64,000 nt of DNA from Levilactobacillus parabrevis ATCC 53295 (GTDB taxonomy: Bacteria > Bacillota > Bacilli > Lactobacillales > Lactobacillaceae). Shown here one piece after another: positions 27,843 to 37,496 of this stretch. How positions within the stretch are numbered: position 1 is the stretch's first letter; the number at the start of each line of letters is the position of its first letter. Under the pieces are notes generated by a model. It had not been told where the DNA came from and searched no databases. It saw only the letters and a list, made by a program, of their open reading frames with translations. The stretch is taken from contig NZ_AZCZ01000001.1 in assembly GCF_001434055.1 (NCBI RefSeq), forward strand, positions 62,001 to 126,000. The letters are read 5' to 3'. The position numbers and the translations under genes are program-made.

Positions 27843-29162
27843 TTATTTTTCTGAATCCGTAAAATATTGCCGTACCTCTGAAATAAAGTAAAGCGACCCG
27901 GTCAACAGAATTAAACTGTCCCCGGAAATGTTATTCAGCGCCGTCTTGAGAGCGCTCGGCCAGTTATCTGCCATCGTCACACGCTTGCTAGCGGCAACGG
28001 CGCCTTCCAGTGCTTGGGGCGTCGCGGCTGCCCGCTTACCCGGCCCCTGAAATTGGGTCACGATAATGTGGACGTTACGCACTTGCAACAGTGTCTTTAC
28101 CATTTGGTCATATTGTTTATCTGCCAATACCGCCAGAATAATCGTAATATCCTGCTGAGCAAAATGCTGCCGCAACAGCTGGGCCATCTCCACCATGGCG
28201 GGCTCGTTGTGGGCCCCATCAATGGCAATCAGGGGTTCATCGTTCAGCCGTTCAAAGCGTCCCGGCCATGCTGTATGCTTCAGACCCTCACGAATGTCGG
28301 CAATCTCGAGTGGCAAATGTCGAGCCTGATGATACGTGATGAAGGCCGTGAGCGCGGTGGTCGCATTGTCAATTTGATACTGTCCCAACAGGTCAATCTC
28401 CAAATGTGGCCAGCGATGGTCTGCCCAAGTGTAGGCGAAGCGTTCGCCCCAACCCGACTCAGGTTGATTTTTCACCGTAAAATCGCGACCTAATGCGCGA
28501 ACGTCGGTTTGATTTTCACTAGCGGTCTGATCCATGACCGCCAGCGCGTCCGGTGTCAAACGTCCACAAACTACCGGTACACCCGGCTTAATGATCCCCG
28601 CCTTCTGCGTAGCAATCTTAGGAATCGTATCCCCTAAGATCTTCATGTGATCCATGCCAATCGTCGTGATGACCGAGACGGCCGGCGTGATAATGTTGGT
28701 CGAATCGTACAGACCACCGAGGCCAACCTCGACCACGACAATGTCTACCGGATAGCTCGCGAAGTAGCAGAACATCAGGGCCGTATCAATCTCAAATTCA
28801 GTCGGCCCTTCTTCGGCGAGCTCCTCGTCCAATCGAGCCACCACTGGTTGAATCCGATTAACCATAGCCACCAGATCCGTGTCACTGATGGGCTGACCAT
28901 CCGTGCTGATGCGTTCATTGAAGCGGGTAATGAACGGTGAGGTAAAGGTCCCCACCGTCTGGCCCTCGGCCATGAACATATCCCGTAAAAAAGCCACCGT
29001 GGACCCCTTACCGTTGGTTCCGGCGACGTGAATCATATTTAACTTTTCCTGTGGGTCACCCAGGATGTGCATGAATTGCCGCATCCGGTCCAGGGTCGGC
29101 TTCTTCTTGAAGCGGTCCCGACCGTGAATGAACTGCAGGGCTTCAGCGTACGTTTTTACCAA
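27843..29162 (-). CDS. folC: Folylpolyglutamate synthase / dihydrofolate synthase
   Basis: Adds glutamate to folates, retaining them in the cell. The 439-residue Mur-ligase-like protein has the ATP loop AGTNGKGSTVAFL near residue 47, the second motif TSPFITRFNERI near 80, and the C-terminal ligase domain IDGAHNEPAM near 300. The start is TTG 29162, with GGGAGG about ten bases upstream. In many lactobacilli folC directly follows valS; here a small accessory cassette lies between them. Confidence 0.94.
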   Translation of the reverse strand: MVKTYAEALQFIHGRDRFKKKPTLDRMRQFMHILGDPQEKLNMIHVAGTNGKGSTVAFLRDMFMAEGQTVGTFTSPFITRFNERISTDGQPISDTDLVAMVNRIQPVVARLDEELAEEGPTEFEIDTALMFCYFASYPVDIVVVEVGLGGLYDSTNIITPAVSVITTIGMDHMKILGDTIPKIATQKAGIIKPGVPVVCGRLTPDALAVMDQTASENQTDVRALGRDFTVKNQPESGWGERFAYTWADHRWPHLEIDLLGQYQIDNATTALTAFITYHQARHLPLEIADIREGLKHTAWPGRFERLNDEPLIAIDGAHNEPAMVEMAQLLRQHFAQQDITIILAVLADKQYDQMVKTLLQVRNVHIIVTQFQGPGKRAAATPQALEGAVAASKRVTMADNWPSALKTALNNISGDSLILLTGSLYFISEVRQYFTDSEK

Positions 29163-29262
29163 AATGAAAACCTCCCGCTTGCGTCACTGTTTCTTAGTGT
29201 AGCAGATTTCCCCAGAGTGTGGAAGCAAGCGCTTAGCCAGCGAGCATTAACGTCATCAGGGA

Positions 29263-29284
29263 AAAAATCCCGGGCCTGGATTTT
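29263..29284 (-). terminator. Weak terminator-like hairpin upstream of folC
   Basis: The minus strand reads AAATCC, seven-base loop, GGATTTTTT. The stem is short. It would end any transcript coming from the cassette side before folC. The rest of 29163-29480 shows no gene. Confidence 0.4.
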
Positions 29285-29482
29285 ATGCCTGATGGGATTA
29301 AGCACAACTGGCTGCCTGCTGAAACACGTTTCGACTATGTTGCCGATAATCGACATCATTGCTGCACATTATCTGCGCCTACGATAACGTCACAAGAAAA
29401 CTAACAATTATCCTCAAATTTCCAACCATTAGTCTAGTCCACTCATACACTTAGATAACCTCACCAAAACGTTAAGAAGGGG

Positions 29483-29539
29483 TAAACATCTTGCAAACAC
29501 TGACACCAATTCCAGCCTTTTTACATTAGTATTAAGTGT
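29483..29539. repeat. 57-bp direct repeat, left copy
   Basis: Identical to 30866-30922 except for one C/T difference, and in the same orientation. It begins TAAACATCTTGCAAACACTG and ends ATTAGTATTAAGTGT. Weaker similarity continues for about 30 bases. The two copies bracket a 1.3-kb AT-rich cassette. Confidence 0.9.
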
Positions 29540-29564
29540 CGACCCATTTTTAACACCATGTACA

Positions 29565-29600
29565 AAAAATCAGCCAAACGATGAGGTTTGACTGATTTTT
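29565..29600 (-). terminator. Bidirectional terminator at the end of the cassette
   Basis: AAAAATCAG...CTGATTTTT forms a long symmetrical stem with TTTGG/TCAAA pairs inside and T-runs on both strands. It would end the cassette transcript on the minus strand. Confidence 0.75.
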
Positions 29601-29674
29601 CAAATATTAAAACTGAGACTGGTTGTCATCAACTATAGAACAAAAAGCAACGTCATTCTCATCGAGCTAGCATA

Positions 29675-29986
29675 TTATTCACCAAAAATAATTGCGAGAA
29701 GAATCAAGACAGCCCCACCCAGCACAACTGCAAATAAACCATAAGCAACGAAGAGACTGCCTATAATCCCCACTTTATGTTGTGCAAGCTTAACTGAGAT
29801 ATAATCGCTCCATGCAAGTATCGAAACACCATACAATCCGAACCCCCAGTCATGTAACTTGGTAAGGCTCAATAGAGCAATACTGGCAACAAGTAAAGAA
29901 AATCCTGTAATTGGCATGACACGATTAACAGCTTTCGGCGTATATGCGTGACTGTAGCGATTGGAAATTCTTCTATACCATCCCAT
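29675..29986 (-). CDS. Small membrane protein of the cassette (possible immunity protein)
   Basis: A 103-residue protein with a basic N-terminus (MGWYRRISNRYSHAY) and three or four hydrophobic helices, the last long and Leu/Val/Ile/Ala-rich. I recognise no family. ATG 29986 follows AGGTGA; the longer frame to 30016 lacks a ribosome site. It is next to a gene for a secreted protein, and the two sit alone in an AT-rich insert. That pairing resembles secreted toxin plus membrane immunity protein, but this is inference only. Confidence 0.7.
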   Translation of the reverse strand: MGWYRRISNRYSHAYTPKAVNRVMPITGFSLLVASIALLSLTKLHDWGFGLYGVSILAWSDYISVKLAQHKVGIIGSLFVAYGLFAVVLGGAVLILLAIIFGE

Positions 29987-30000
29987 ACGATCACCTAATT

Positions 30001-30600
30001 TTATTGATAACTCCAACCTTTATATTTCCAACTGCGAACCTTAAAAATCCGTCCTGCCTTGAACTTGTTTACATTTGCATGAATTGCGGCAGTTACTAAT
30101 TGTTTACTAGCAAAGTTGATGGTGCCCCAAGCAAGTCCTCCAACAGGTCCCAATGGAAATGCAAATAAAGCAAAGATAGCAGAAACTGCTGCACTAGTAG
30201 CAGACTTCTTTACGCGGTTTAACATACTAGCTGATAAATAAACATTAGCATTTCCGCTTCTCTTTCTACCGTAAAACTTCACCTTCGTAACCCCTGAAAT
30301 TCGTTGAAGCCCTAGCATACCTAGATCTATTTGGTCAAATCCCAATCCACTTAAGATATTTCTCATTTGAAAGTCCGTAATGGAGATTGTCGTTGTATCT
30401 GATGAAGCGTCGTATACCGTCGAAGAATTAGTTCTTAACAATTGCATATAGGAAGGCGTATCAGCAATTCTTTCAGGTGTAAGAGAATCAATAGCATTAT
30501 TAGGCACGGTGGTCCCTGTCTGATTTGAAACATCTGCAGCGTGGACAGTAATATCAGATATTGCTGGTATACCGGTTCCAAGCACAGCTAAAATTGTCAA
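30001..30600 (-). CDS. Putative secreted protein, signal peptide split by a frameshift
   Basis: The visible frame gives about 199 residues beginning TILAVLGTGIPAISDITVHA, the hydrophobic core and cleavage region of a signal peptide, without ATG or ribosome site. Just upstream a TTG at 30629 with GAGG eight bases before it reads MNVKKAMLAS and stops. If the six-A run (30615-30620) had seven, the two would join as MNVKKSYVGFLTILAV..., a complete signal peptide. The mature part ends in a hydrophobic Ala/Gly/Phe-rich segment (about 130-175) and a basic Trp-rich tail. No family is recognised. Confidence 0.6.
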   Translation of the reverse strand: MTILAVLGTGIPAISDITVHAADVSNQTGTTVPNNAIDSLTPERIADTPSYMQLLRTNSSTVYDASSDTTTISITDFQMRNILSGLGFDQIDLGMLGLQRISGVTKVKFYGRKRSGNANVYLSASMLNRVKKSATSAAVSAIFALFAFPLGPVGGLAWGTINFASKQLVTAAIHANVNKFKAGRIFKVRSWKYKGWSYQ

Positions 30601-30652
30601 GAAGCCAACATAGCTTTTTTAACATTCAATTTGATTACCTCTATAAATACGG

Positions 30653-30683
30653 ATTATCAAAGCGCTTTGACTAACGTTAACAA
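30653..30683 (-). promoter_or_regulatory. Cassette promoter with cre-like palindrome
   Basis: On the minus strand a -35-like TTGTTA (30678-30683) and -10 GATAAT (30653-30658) flank a perfect 14-base palindrome TCAAAGCGCTTTGA (30657-30670). The palindrome resembles catabolite-response (CcpA) elements with the central CG and could be a repressor operator. The 19-base spacer is longer than ideal. Confidence 0.45.
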
Positions 30684-30865
30684 TATCCATTGTATTCAAT
30701 TGAAGAACAAATTAAAGATTATTAGGAGAAAGCTCAGTACTATAATTGCTGAACTAATTATTTCACGTATATATTTCCCGTAAACATTCATCAACTATAT
30801 CTACAATTTCTATTGAGAAATTTCCAGAATTCATAAAATTAGGTGTGCTCTTCATTGAGAAAGGT

Positions 30866-30922
30866 TAAACATCTTGCAAACACTGACACCAATTCCAGTC
30901 TTTTTACATTAGTATTAAGTGT
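30866..30922. repeat. 57-bp direct repeat, right copy
   Basis: Second copy of the repeat at 29483, lying just beyond the valS terminator. Together they mark the edges of the inserted segment. The remaining sequence between 30684 and 30865 is AT-rich and shows no gene. Confidence 0.9.
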
Positions 30923-30944
30923 GGGCCAAGCTTGTGACACCGCT

Positions 30945-30981
30945 CAAAAAAGTCACCACTCCCCTACAGGAATGATGACTT
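30945..30981 (-). terminator. Terminator of valS
   Basis: The minus strand reads AGTCATCATTCC, loop, GGAGTGGTGACT, then TTTTTT, with G-U pairs in the stem. About 25 bases past the valS stop. Confidence 0.8.
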
Positions 30982-31002
30982 CAGTAAACTCATATGATTG
31001 TC

Positions 31003-33669
31003 TTACAGTTGAGCCTTAATATCAGCCAAACGTTGTTGCGTTGCTTCCAGCTTCTTTTGGTTATCCGTTTGCTTGTCGCGTTCGGCGTTAACCACGTCTT
31101 CTGGGGCGTTAGCAACGAAGCGTTCGTTACCTAACTTCTTGGTCGCGCGTTGCACTTCGGCCGTAAACTTGGCAACTTCCTTGTCCAAACGGGCGGCTTC
31201 ATCGTTCAGGTCGACCAATTCAGCCAACGGTACGGAAACTTCGGCACCAGTGATAACCGACGTCATGGCCAGCTTAGGTGCGGTCAAGTCAGCGCCAATT
31301 GCAAAGTCCTTTGGATGAACGAACCGGTCGATAAAGTCACGGTTATTTTCAAAGACGCTCTGTAACTTGGCATCGCTAGTCTTGATCTGCAGGTCGATTG
31401 GCGTAGACATTGGCGCGTTGGCTTCGGCCCGGATGTTCCGGACAGCCTTGATCAGGTCGATCAGGCTCGTCATGTCGCTTTCAGCTTCGGCATTGGCAAA
31501 TTCGGGGTGATCCACTGGGTAAGCAGCGGTCACTAAGGACTTGCCGTCATGTGGCATGGCTTGCCAGATGGCTTCGGTCACGAATGGCATGATTGGTTGG
31601 AGCAAGCGCAAGGTTTGGTCTAAGACGTAGGCCAACAAGTCTTGCTTAGTTGCCTTGGCAGCTTCATCATCGCCGGTCAAGACTTCCTTACTCATTTCAA
31701 TATACCAGTCACAGAAGTCGTTCCAGATAAAGTTGTACAGGGAACGGCCAGCTTCACCGAATTCGAACTTGTCGAACATTTCGGTGACGTGGTTAACCGT
31801 ATCGTTCAAACGACTCAGAATCCACTTGTCGGTCAGATCCCACTTGTCGGTTGCGGGAACCACTGGCTTAGTGTTTTCACCCAAGTTCATGATCACGAAC
31901 CGGCTGGCGTTCCAGATCTTGTTGATGAAGTTCCAAGCGGAATCCATCTTGTCATAACTGAACCGCACGTCTTGGCCTGCCGTTGAGCCGGTAGACAGGA
32001 ACCAACGCAACGCATCGGCCCCGTACTTGTCGATGACGTCCATTGGATCGATTCCGTTACCCAGGGACTTACTCATCTTACGACCGTCTTCGGCCCGAAT
32101 CAATCCGTGTAAGAGCACGTGTTTGAACGGCCGCTTACCAGTAAATTCAAGACTTTGGAAGATCATCCGGGAAACCCAGAAGAAGATGATGTCGTAACCG
32201 GTAACCAAGGTATCGGTTGGGAAGTAGCGCTTGAAGTCGGCGCTGTCTTCGTTAGGCCAGCCCATCGTGGAGAATGGCCAGAGGGCACTGGAGAACCAAG
32301 TGTCCAACACATCTGGATCTTGTTCCCAGTTTTCGATGTCCTTAGGTGCTTCTTCGTTAACGTAAACTTCGCCGGTCTTCTTGTTGTACCAGGCTGGAAT
32401 CCGGTGACCCCACCAAAGTTGACGAGAAATAACCCAGTCATGGACGTTTTCCATCCACTGCGTAAAGGTATTTTCGAAACGTTCTGGCACGAAATCAACC
32501 GCGTTGTCACCCTCTTGGTTCTTGATGGCTTCTTCGGCGAGTGGCTTCATCTTCACGAACCATTGCGTGGACAGCCGGGCTTCGACTTGAACCCCAGTCC
32601 GTTCAGAATGCCCAACGGAATGGACGATTGGATCAACCTTGATCAATAATCCCTGGTCGTCCAGGTCGGCAACCATGGCCTTACGGGCGTCGAAACGGTC
32701 CATGCCAGCGTACTTACCGGCGCGATCATTCATCGAAGCGTCTTCGTTCATGGTGTTGATCCGTTCGAGGTTGTGGCGGTTCCCAACTAAGAAGTCATTA
32801 GGATCGTGGGCTGGCGTAATCTTCACCATCCCCGTTCCGAAGTTGATGTCGACGTATTGGTCGGCAATGATCGGAATTTCGCGATTGGCCAGTGGCAAGA
32901 TAACCTTCTTGCCAACCAAGTCCTTGTACCGGTCGTCATCGGGGTTAACGGCAACGGCGGTATCCCCCATCATGGTTTCAGGACGCGTCGTGGCGATTTC
33001 GATGTAGTGCTTGCCGTTGAACGTGTCATCTGGATTGGCAAACGGGTATTTCACGTGGTAGAAGGCACCCTTGTCATCCTTGTGAATAACTTCGATGTCA
33101 GAAAGTGCAGTCCGGGCTTGTGGATCCCAGTTGATGATGTACTCGCCCCGGTAGATCAGGCCCTTCTTGTACAGAGCAACGAAGACCTTCTTAACGGCAT
33201 CGGATAAGCCATCATCTAAGGTAAAGCGTTCGCGGGAGTAATCCATGGACAACCCCATCTTGGCCCATTGCTTGTGAATGGTTGCGGCGTATTCGTCCTT
33301 CCATTCCCAAACCTTGTCGATGAACTTCTCACGACCGAGGTCGTAACGGGTAATGCCTTGTTCACGCAGCCGGGCTTCAACCTTAGCCTGCGTGGCAATC
33401 CCCGCGTGGTCCATCCCTGGAAGCCAGAGTGTGTCAAAGCCTTGCATCCGCTTTTGCCGGATGATCATGTCTTGCAAGGTCGTGTCCCAGGCGTGACCTA
33501 AATGCAGTTTCCCGGTAACATTTGGTGGGGGTAAAACGATGGAATAAGGGGTGGCTTTCTTGTCACCACTAGGTTTAAAAACATCTTCGTCTAACCAAGT
33601 TTGGTACCGGCCGGCTTCAATGGCGGTCGGGTCATACTTGGTAGGCATGTCGGTTTGCTTGTCTGCCAT
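31003..33669 (-). CDS. valS: Valyl-tRNA synthetase
   Basis: Class I aminoacyl-tRNA synthetase charging tRNA-Val, with an editing domain that removes threonine. The 888-residue protein has the HIGH-type motif [16 protein letters not shown] near residue 45, the KMSKS motif [14 protein letters not shown] near 525 and a C-terminal coiled coil (about 815-885). ATG 33669 with AAAGGA upstream. A T-box leader precedes it, so expression responds to uncharged tRNA-Val. Confidence 0.97.
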   Translation of the reverse strand: MADKQTDMPTKYDPTAIEAGRYQTWLDEDVFKPSGDKKATPYSIVLPPPNVTGKLHLGHAWDTTLQDMIIRQKRMQGFDTLWLPGMDHAGIATQAKVEARLREQGITRYDLGREKFIDKVWEWKDEYAATIHKQWAKMGLSMDYSRERFTLDDGLSDAVKKVFVALYKKGLIYRGEYIINWDPQARTALSDIEVIHKDDKGAFYHVKYPFANPDDTFNGKHYIEIATTRPETMMGDTAVAVNPDDDRYKDLVGKKVILPLANREIPIIADQYVDINFGTGMVKITPAHDPNDFLVGNRHNLERINTMNEDASMNDRAGKYAGMDRFDARKAMVADLDDQGLLIKVDPIVHSVGHSERTGVQVEARLSTQWFVKMKPLAEEAIKNQEGDNAVDFVPERFENTFTQWMENVHDWVISRQLWWGHRIPAWYNKKTGEVYVNEEAPKDIENWEQDPDVLDTWFSSALWPFSTMGWPNEDSADFKRYFPTDTLVTGYDIIFFWVSRMIFQSLEFTGKRPFKHVLLHGLIRAEDGRKMSKSLGNGIDPMDVIDKYGADALRWFLSTGSTAGQDVRFSYDKMDSAWNFINKIWNASRFVIMNLGENTKPVVPATDKWDLTDKWILSRLNDTVNHVTEMFDKFEFGEAGRSLYNFIWNDFCDWYIEMSKEVLTGDDEAAKATKQDLLAYVLDQTLRLLQPIMPFVTEAIWQAMPHDGKSLVTAAYPVDHPEFANAEAESDMTSLIDLIKAVRNIRAEANAPMSTPIDLQIKTSDAKLQSVFENNRDFIDRFVHPKDFAIGADLTAPKLAMTSVITGAEVSVPLAELVDLNDEAARLDKEVAKFTAEVQRATKKLGNERFVANAPEDVVNAERDKQTDNQKKLEATQQRLADIKAQL

Positions 33670-33779
33670 ATGAATCAATTCCTTTCTTGTCTCTTACTGG
33701 CTAACTGTCACTCACTTAACGTTTAGCTTCGTCTTTTGCAACACCTACAACGAATCAAGTTAACTGTCGGTGAATACAA

Positions 33780-34046
33780 AAAGACTCCCCATCCTAAAAA
33801 TTAGGACGAAGAGTCTTCGCGGTACCACCTAAATTGGGCGTTTATGCCCCACTTAACTTCTTTGTTAACGGAGAGTGCTCCGGTCTGGGCTTACTGTTGG
33901 TTCAGCCCAGCAGCTCGCAAGCTACTTTCACGTCAGGTGATTCACCGGTTTTCAGCATTCCCGGCTCTCTGAGCAATCCCCTCGACGCTACTGACTTGTT
34001 CAACGCTACTTTTACATAGTCTACGCAATTTTGGCCTAAAGGTCAA
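33780..34046 (-). promoter_or_regulatory. valS T-box leader and promoter
   Basis: The promoter -35 TTGACC (34041-34046) and -10 TAGACT (34018-34023), 17 bases apart, lie over the tpx stop. The leader has an AGTA...GAAA specifier loop with GUA (Val) readable, the T-box AGGTGGTACCGCG (33818-33830) and a strong terminator with TTTTT (33780-33818). Standard architecture, in contrast to the doubled leader at 22040. Confidence 0.9.
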
Positions 34047-34545
34047 CACGTGGTACTAATTTTTCCAAAGCCTCGATGGCTTCCAAGTAATTCGGTTCGT
34101 CGGATTGTTCAGTGACGATTTGTCGGTAAACGATCTTACCCGCATCATCAATAATCCAGATAGACCGAGCCAAGTTGCCCAGGTTAGGAACGTACAGACC
34201 CATTTCGTAACCGAATGATAATTCTTCATCGGATAACAAGTCGACGTTTTCCACACCCTGAGCGGCACACCAGCCGGTCTGTTCAGCAATGGAATTGTTT
34301 GAGATCGTGCAGAACTTAGCTGCTGGATAGTGGTCCGCCTGTTGGGTGAATTTCCGAGTTTGCAATGTGCAAACGGGCGTTTCAAGATCCGGGACAACAC
34401 TGATCAAAGTTACTTTTCCAATCAAATTTGCCGTCTTAACTTTGACATTGTTCTGATCAAACACTTTAAACTTTGGTAACTGATCTCCAACCTCTGGCGG
34501 TGTGCCAGAGAGAGTCATTGTACTGCCGAGCCGTGTTACATCCAC
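34036..34545 (-). CDS. tpx: Thiol peroxidase
   Basis: Tpx-type peroxiredoxin reducing peroxides with thioredoxin. The 169-residue protein has the peroxidatic Cys in SVVPDLETPVCTLQTRKF (about residue 60) and the resolving Cys in TGWCAAQGV (about 94). GTG 34545, preceded by GAAGGGG, gives the family length; an upstream ATG lacks a ribosome site. The stop overlaps the valS promoter region, so the two genes are tightly packed. Confidence 0.94.
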   Translation of the reverse strand: MDVTRLGSTMTLSGTPPEVGDQLPKFKVFDQNNVKVKTANLIGKVTLISVVPDLETPVCTLQTRKFTQQADHYPAAKFCTISNNSIAEQTGWCAAQGVENVDLLSDEELSFGYEMGLYVPNLGNLARSIWIIDDAGKIVYRQIVTEQSDEPNYLEAIEALEKLVPRVDL

Positions 34546-34597
34546 GCAGATCAACCCCTTCAAAATATACATCGGTACTATACCGATTACTGGTTCA

Positions 34598-34627
34598 ATT
34601 ATCCCGCAACATAGGGGGTCCTGACAA
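34598..34627 (-). promoter_or_regulatory. tpx promoter
   Basis: Minus strand -35 TTGTCA (34622-34627) and -10 GATAAT (34598-34603) with an 18-base spacer, about 50 bases before the GTG start. Confidence 0.6.
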
Positions 34628-34797
34628 GCATTTTGCTATAAAATCATGAAAAACTCACGTTTGGTCCCTCGACTCGTTGAAATTTGCTCCGGCAATGCTT
34701 TTAAAAGCAGCACCAAGCTCTAATTGATAGACTTACTCGCATTCTAATTCCGGCATCACCAAGGTTACCTCAAGTAGACCACTAGCAGATTCTCAAC

Positions 34798-34832
34798 TAA
34801 AAAAACGCCCCAAGCGACTGCTCAGAGCGTTA
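34798..34832 (-). terminator. Terminator of thiI
   Basis: The minus strand reads AACGCTCTGAGC...GCTTGGGGCGTT followed by seven T. About 15 bases after the thiI stop. Confidence 0.8.
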
Positions 34833-34846
34833 AGTCTTGTTTCTGA

Positions 34847-36064
34847 TTAAAGTAATTCTGCGAAGACGTCTTCGTTTTGATTCAGGTAATTATCACCAGG
34901 ACGAATTTCGGAGATGACAATGCCATCGAGGGCTTCCTTCATCAAGCCTTCAACGTCGATGTACCCTTCGTACTTCCGGGACTTTTCCAAGTCGGGGTGC
35001 GTCTTGGGTGCTGGTGGCGTGAAGATGGTACAGCAGTCTTCGTATGGCAGGATGGAAAGATCGTAGGTGTCGATATCTTCGGCAACCTTAATGATTTCCG
35101 TCTTGTCCATAGAAAGCAGTGGCCGCAGGATTGGCATGGAGGTCACATCGTTGATGGCCGCCATACTTTCCAATGTCTGTGAAGCCACTTGGCCCAGAGA
35201 CTCTCCGTTGAAGATTCCCTTGGCGTGCCGCTTTTCAGCAATTGCTGCGGTCAACCGCAACATCAAGCGCCGTTGAACGGTCATCAGGTAACCTTCGGGA
35301 ACTTTTTCCTTGATGGTTTCCTGAATCTTAGCAAACGGCACCTGGATGAACTGAATACCACCAGAGTACCCAGCCAACCGTGCCGTCAGTTCCTTGGCCT
35401 TTGCTAAGGCTTGTTCCGACGTGTATGGCGGACTGTAGAAGTGAATCATATCGATCTTCACCCCACGCCGTAAAGCGTAGTAGGAAGCCACTGGAGAGTC
35501 AATCCCCCCAGACAGCATCATGACGGCCTTACCACCGGTACCAACGGGTAACCCGCCGGCCCCTTGAATGGTTTCGCCAGACAGGAAGACCCCGTTCATC
35601 CGTACTTCGACCCGCAGTTCCAGGTCGGGGTGCTTCATTTTAACGGTCAGTTCAGGAATAGCCTCCAGCAACGTACTCCCCATGATTTCGTTCATCTGGT
35701 AAGTGTCGTACTGAAATTCCTTATCTTGCCGCCGGGTGTTGATCTTAAAGGTCATCCCTGGCTTGAAGACTTCCTTGACCATGGCGATGGCCGTTTGCTT
35801 GATTTCGTCGATGTCCTTAGCAACCTTAACCGAAGGCGAGAAGTTTTCGATCCCGAAAACACCCTTCAATCGCTTCATTACGGCATCTGAGTCCGCCCCA
35901 TTTAAGGTGACGTGTAAGCGGTCGTGTTGTGCCTTGACTTCGATACCTTCAAAGGTACCGAGTGCCTTACGCACGTTTTGACCAAGCTGCTTGATGAAGT
36001 CTTTCTTGTTCTTACCCTTCGTCGACAGCTCGCCGTAACGGACCATGATTTCGCTGTATTCCAT
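34847..36064 (-). CDS. thiI: tRNA 4-thiouridine synthetase ThiI
   Basis: Adenylates U8 of tRNA and inserts sulfur from a cysteine desulfurase. The 405-residue protein has a THUMP domain (about residues 60-165) and the PP-loop [13 protein letters not shown] near 183. The C-terminus stops without a rhodanese domain, as in Firmicutes ThiI. The preceding gene encodes a cysteine desulfurase only 20 bases away, its probable dedicated sulfur donor. Confidence 0.95.
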   Translation of the reverse strand: MEYSEIMVRYGELSTKGKNKKDFIKQLGQNVRKALGTFEGIEVKAQHDRLHVTLNGADSDAVMKRLKGVFGIENFSPSVKVAKDIDEIKQTAIAMVKEVFKPGMTFKINTRRQDKEFQYDTYQMNEIMGSTLLEAIPELTVKMKHPDLELRVEVRMNGVFLSGETIQGAGGLPVGTGGKAVMMLSGGIDSPVASYYALRRGVKIDMIHFYSPPYTSEQALAKAKELTARLAGYSGGIQFIQVPFAKIQETIKEKVPEGYLMTVQRRLMLRLTAAIAEKRHAKGIFNGESLGQVASQTLESMAAINDVTSMPILRPLLSMDKTEIIKVAEDIDTYDLSILPYEDCCTIFTPPAPKTHPDLEKSRKYEGYIDVEGLMKEALDGIVISEIRPGDNYLNQNEDVFAELL

Positions 36065-36084
36065 TGCGCGACCCCTTTCGTAAA

Positions 36085-37230
36085 TTAATTTAATTTTGCA
36101 AATTGTGTGTAGAGTTGATCAAAAACGCGGTTGAATTCCTCGGCTTCCGCCATGGTATTGTGTTCATCCAAGGAGATCCGGACGGCGCTGGTTGCGATAC
36201 CGTCATCGACCTTCATGGCATGTAACGTACTGGATTCAACGTGCTTCTTAGAGGAGCAAGCGCTGGTCGTTGAGATGTAAATATCATGTTCCTCGAAAGC
36301 GTGAACGATGGTTTCCCCACGAACACCAGCAATCGCAAAGCACAAGATGTGGGGTGCGAAAACGGGTAAGTCTTTAGAGAAGATCGTGACGTTCGGGAAG
36401 CTTTCCACGTGATGCAGAATGGCTAACCGAATGTCGCGCTGACGCTTCACCTTGTCGGCTTCACCATCAAGTAACAGCCGTAGAGCTTTAGCCATTGCGG
36501 CGATAGCAGGCAGGTTTTCAGTACCGGAACGTAGGTTACGTTCCTGACCCCCACCGGCCATCAATGGTGCGATGGTCCGGCCTTGGCGTTTGTACATGAA
36601 ACCAATGCCCCGTGGTGCGTGGAACTTGTGACCTGAGAAGGTTACGAAGTCCACCCGATCATTAAAGATTTTGTCGGCTAAACCCTTACCGATTCCCTGA
36701 ACGGCATCAATATGCCAGTGAATCCGGGGGAAGTCACGTAAGACGTCAGCAATTTCATCGAGCGGCTGAACCGCACCGATTTCATTGTTAACGGCCATCG
36801 TGGACACCAGAATCGTGCTGGGCTTAATCGCAGCGCGCAGGTCGGCTGCGGAGACCCGTCCGTTTTCATCAACGGGCAAATAAGTCACTTCAAAACCGTC
36901 CTGTTTCAATTGTTCCATAGAGTTGTGAACGGCAGGATGTTCCACTTCGGTCGTGATCAAGTGGTTCCCAAATTCACGTTTGACCATGGCCGTCCCCTTG
37001 ATGGCCCAGTTATCCCCCTCGGTACCACCACTGGTGAAGAGAATCTCACTCAGCTTAGCGCCGACCAGGTCGGCAATCTGCTGCCGAGACTGTTCCAACA
37101 GGTTAAATGCCTGTTCACCAAACTTGTGCAAACTCGAGGGATTCCCCCAGTAATTCGCGCTTACCTTTGCATAAGTATCGACCACTTCGGGCGCTGCCTT
37201 GGTGGTCGCACTGTTATCAAAATAAATCAT
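36085..37230 (-). CDS. Cysteine desulfurase (NifS/IscS-like)
   Basis: PLP enzyme that releases sulfur from cysteine as a persulfide. The 381-residue protein has the PLP lysine in [13 protein letters not shown] (about 205) and the catalytic Cys in [12 protein letters not shown] (about 325), on a shorter loop than in SufS. ATG 37230 is preferred because GAGGG precedes it; the open frame runs 40 codons further without support. It is followed immediately by thiI, an arrangement known for NifZ-type enzymes that feed tRNA thiolation. Confidence 0.93.
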   Translation of the reverse strand: MIYFDNSATTKAAPEVVDTYAKVSANYWGNPSSLHKFGEQAFNLLEQSRQQIADLVGAKLSEILFTSGGTEGDNWAIKGTAMVKREFGNHLITTEVEHPAVHNSMEQLKQDGFEVTYLPVDENGRVSAADLRAAIKPSTILVSTMAVNNEIGAVQPLDEIADVLRDFPRIHWHIDAVQGIGKGLADKIFNDRVDFVTFSGHKFHAPRGIGFMYKRQGRTIAPLMAGGGQERNLRSGTENLPAIAAMAKALRLLLDGEADKVKRQRDIRLAILHHVESFPNVTIFSKDLPVFAPHILCFAIAGVRGETIVHAFEEHDIYISTTSACSSKKHVESSTLHAMKVDDGIATSAVRISLDEHNTMAEAEEFNRVFDQLYTQFAKLN

Positions 37231-37356
37231 CCTGAACCCTCTTATCCGTTTTCTATTGGTTCGACTCCGATAGAAATTCTTTCTCATTATAAACACAATC
37301 GTTCTTTCCCACAAGCCCCCTGCTCGCAAAACTAGTGAACACTTGGCCAAACTAAT

Positions 37357-37404
37357 GGTGAAACCCGCCGCCTACAGCTACCTCCGACTAAGCTAGCATT
37401 CACC
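37357..37404 (+). repeat. Minimal remnant of the dispersed element
   Basis: Between GGTGAA and TTCACC inverted ends lies CCGCCGCCTACAGCTACCTCCGACTAAGCTAGC, the two boundary sequences of the element with the hairpins removed. It lies in the ezrA to cysteine-desulfurase gap. Confidence 0.45.
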
Positions 37405-37440
37405 CGCCACGCCTCCCCCATCCTGATCTGCAAGCAAGCA

Positions 37441-37482
37441 AAAAGCCATCATAACGGACTCATTCCGTCACAATGGCTTTCT
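37441..37482 (-). terminator. Terminator of ezrA
   Basis: The minus strand has AAAGCCATTGTGACGGA, five-base loop, TCCGTTATGATGGCTTTTT. Long stable stem just past the ezrA stop. Confidence 0.85.
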
Positions 37483-37496
37483 CAGTATTATTCAGA

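Noticed and set aside
29483-30922. Interpreting the direct-repeat cassette as an insertion sequence
   Set aside because: No transposase or integrase gene and no terminal inverted repeats at the edges.
33834-34019. A 61-codon plus-strand frame upstream of valS
   Set aside because: It is the complement of the T-box leader.
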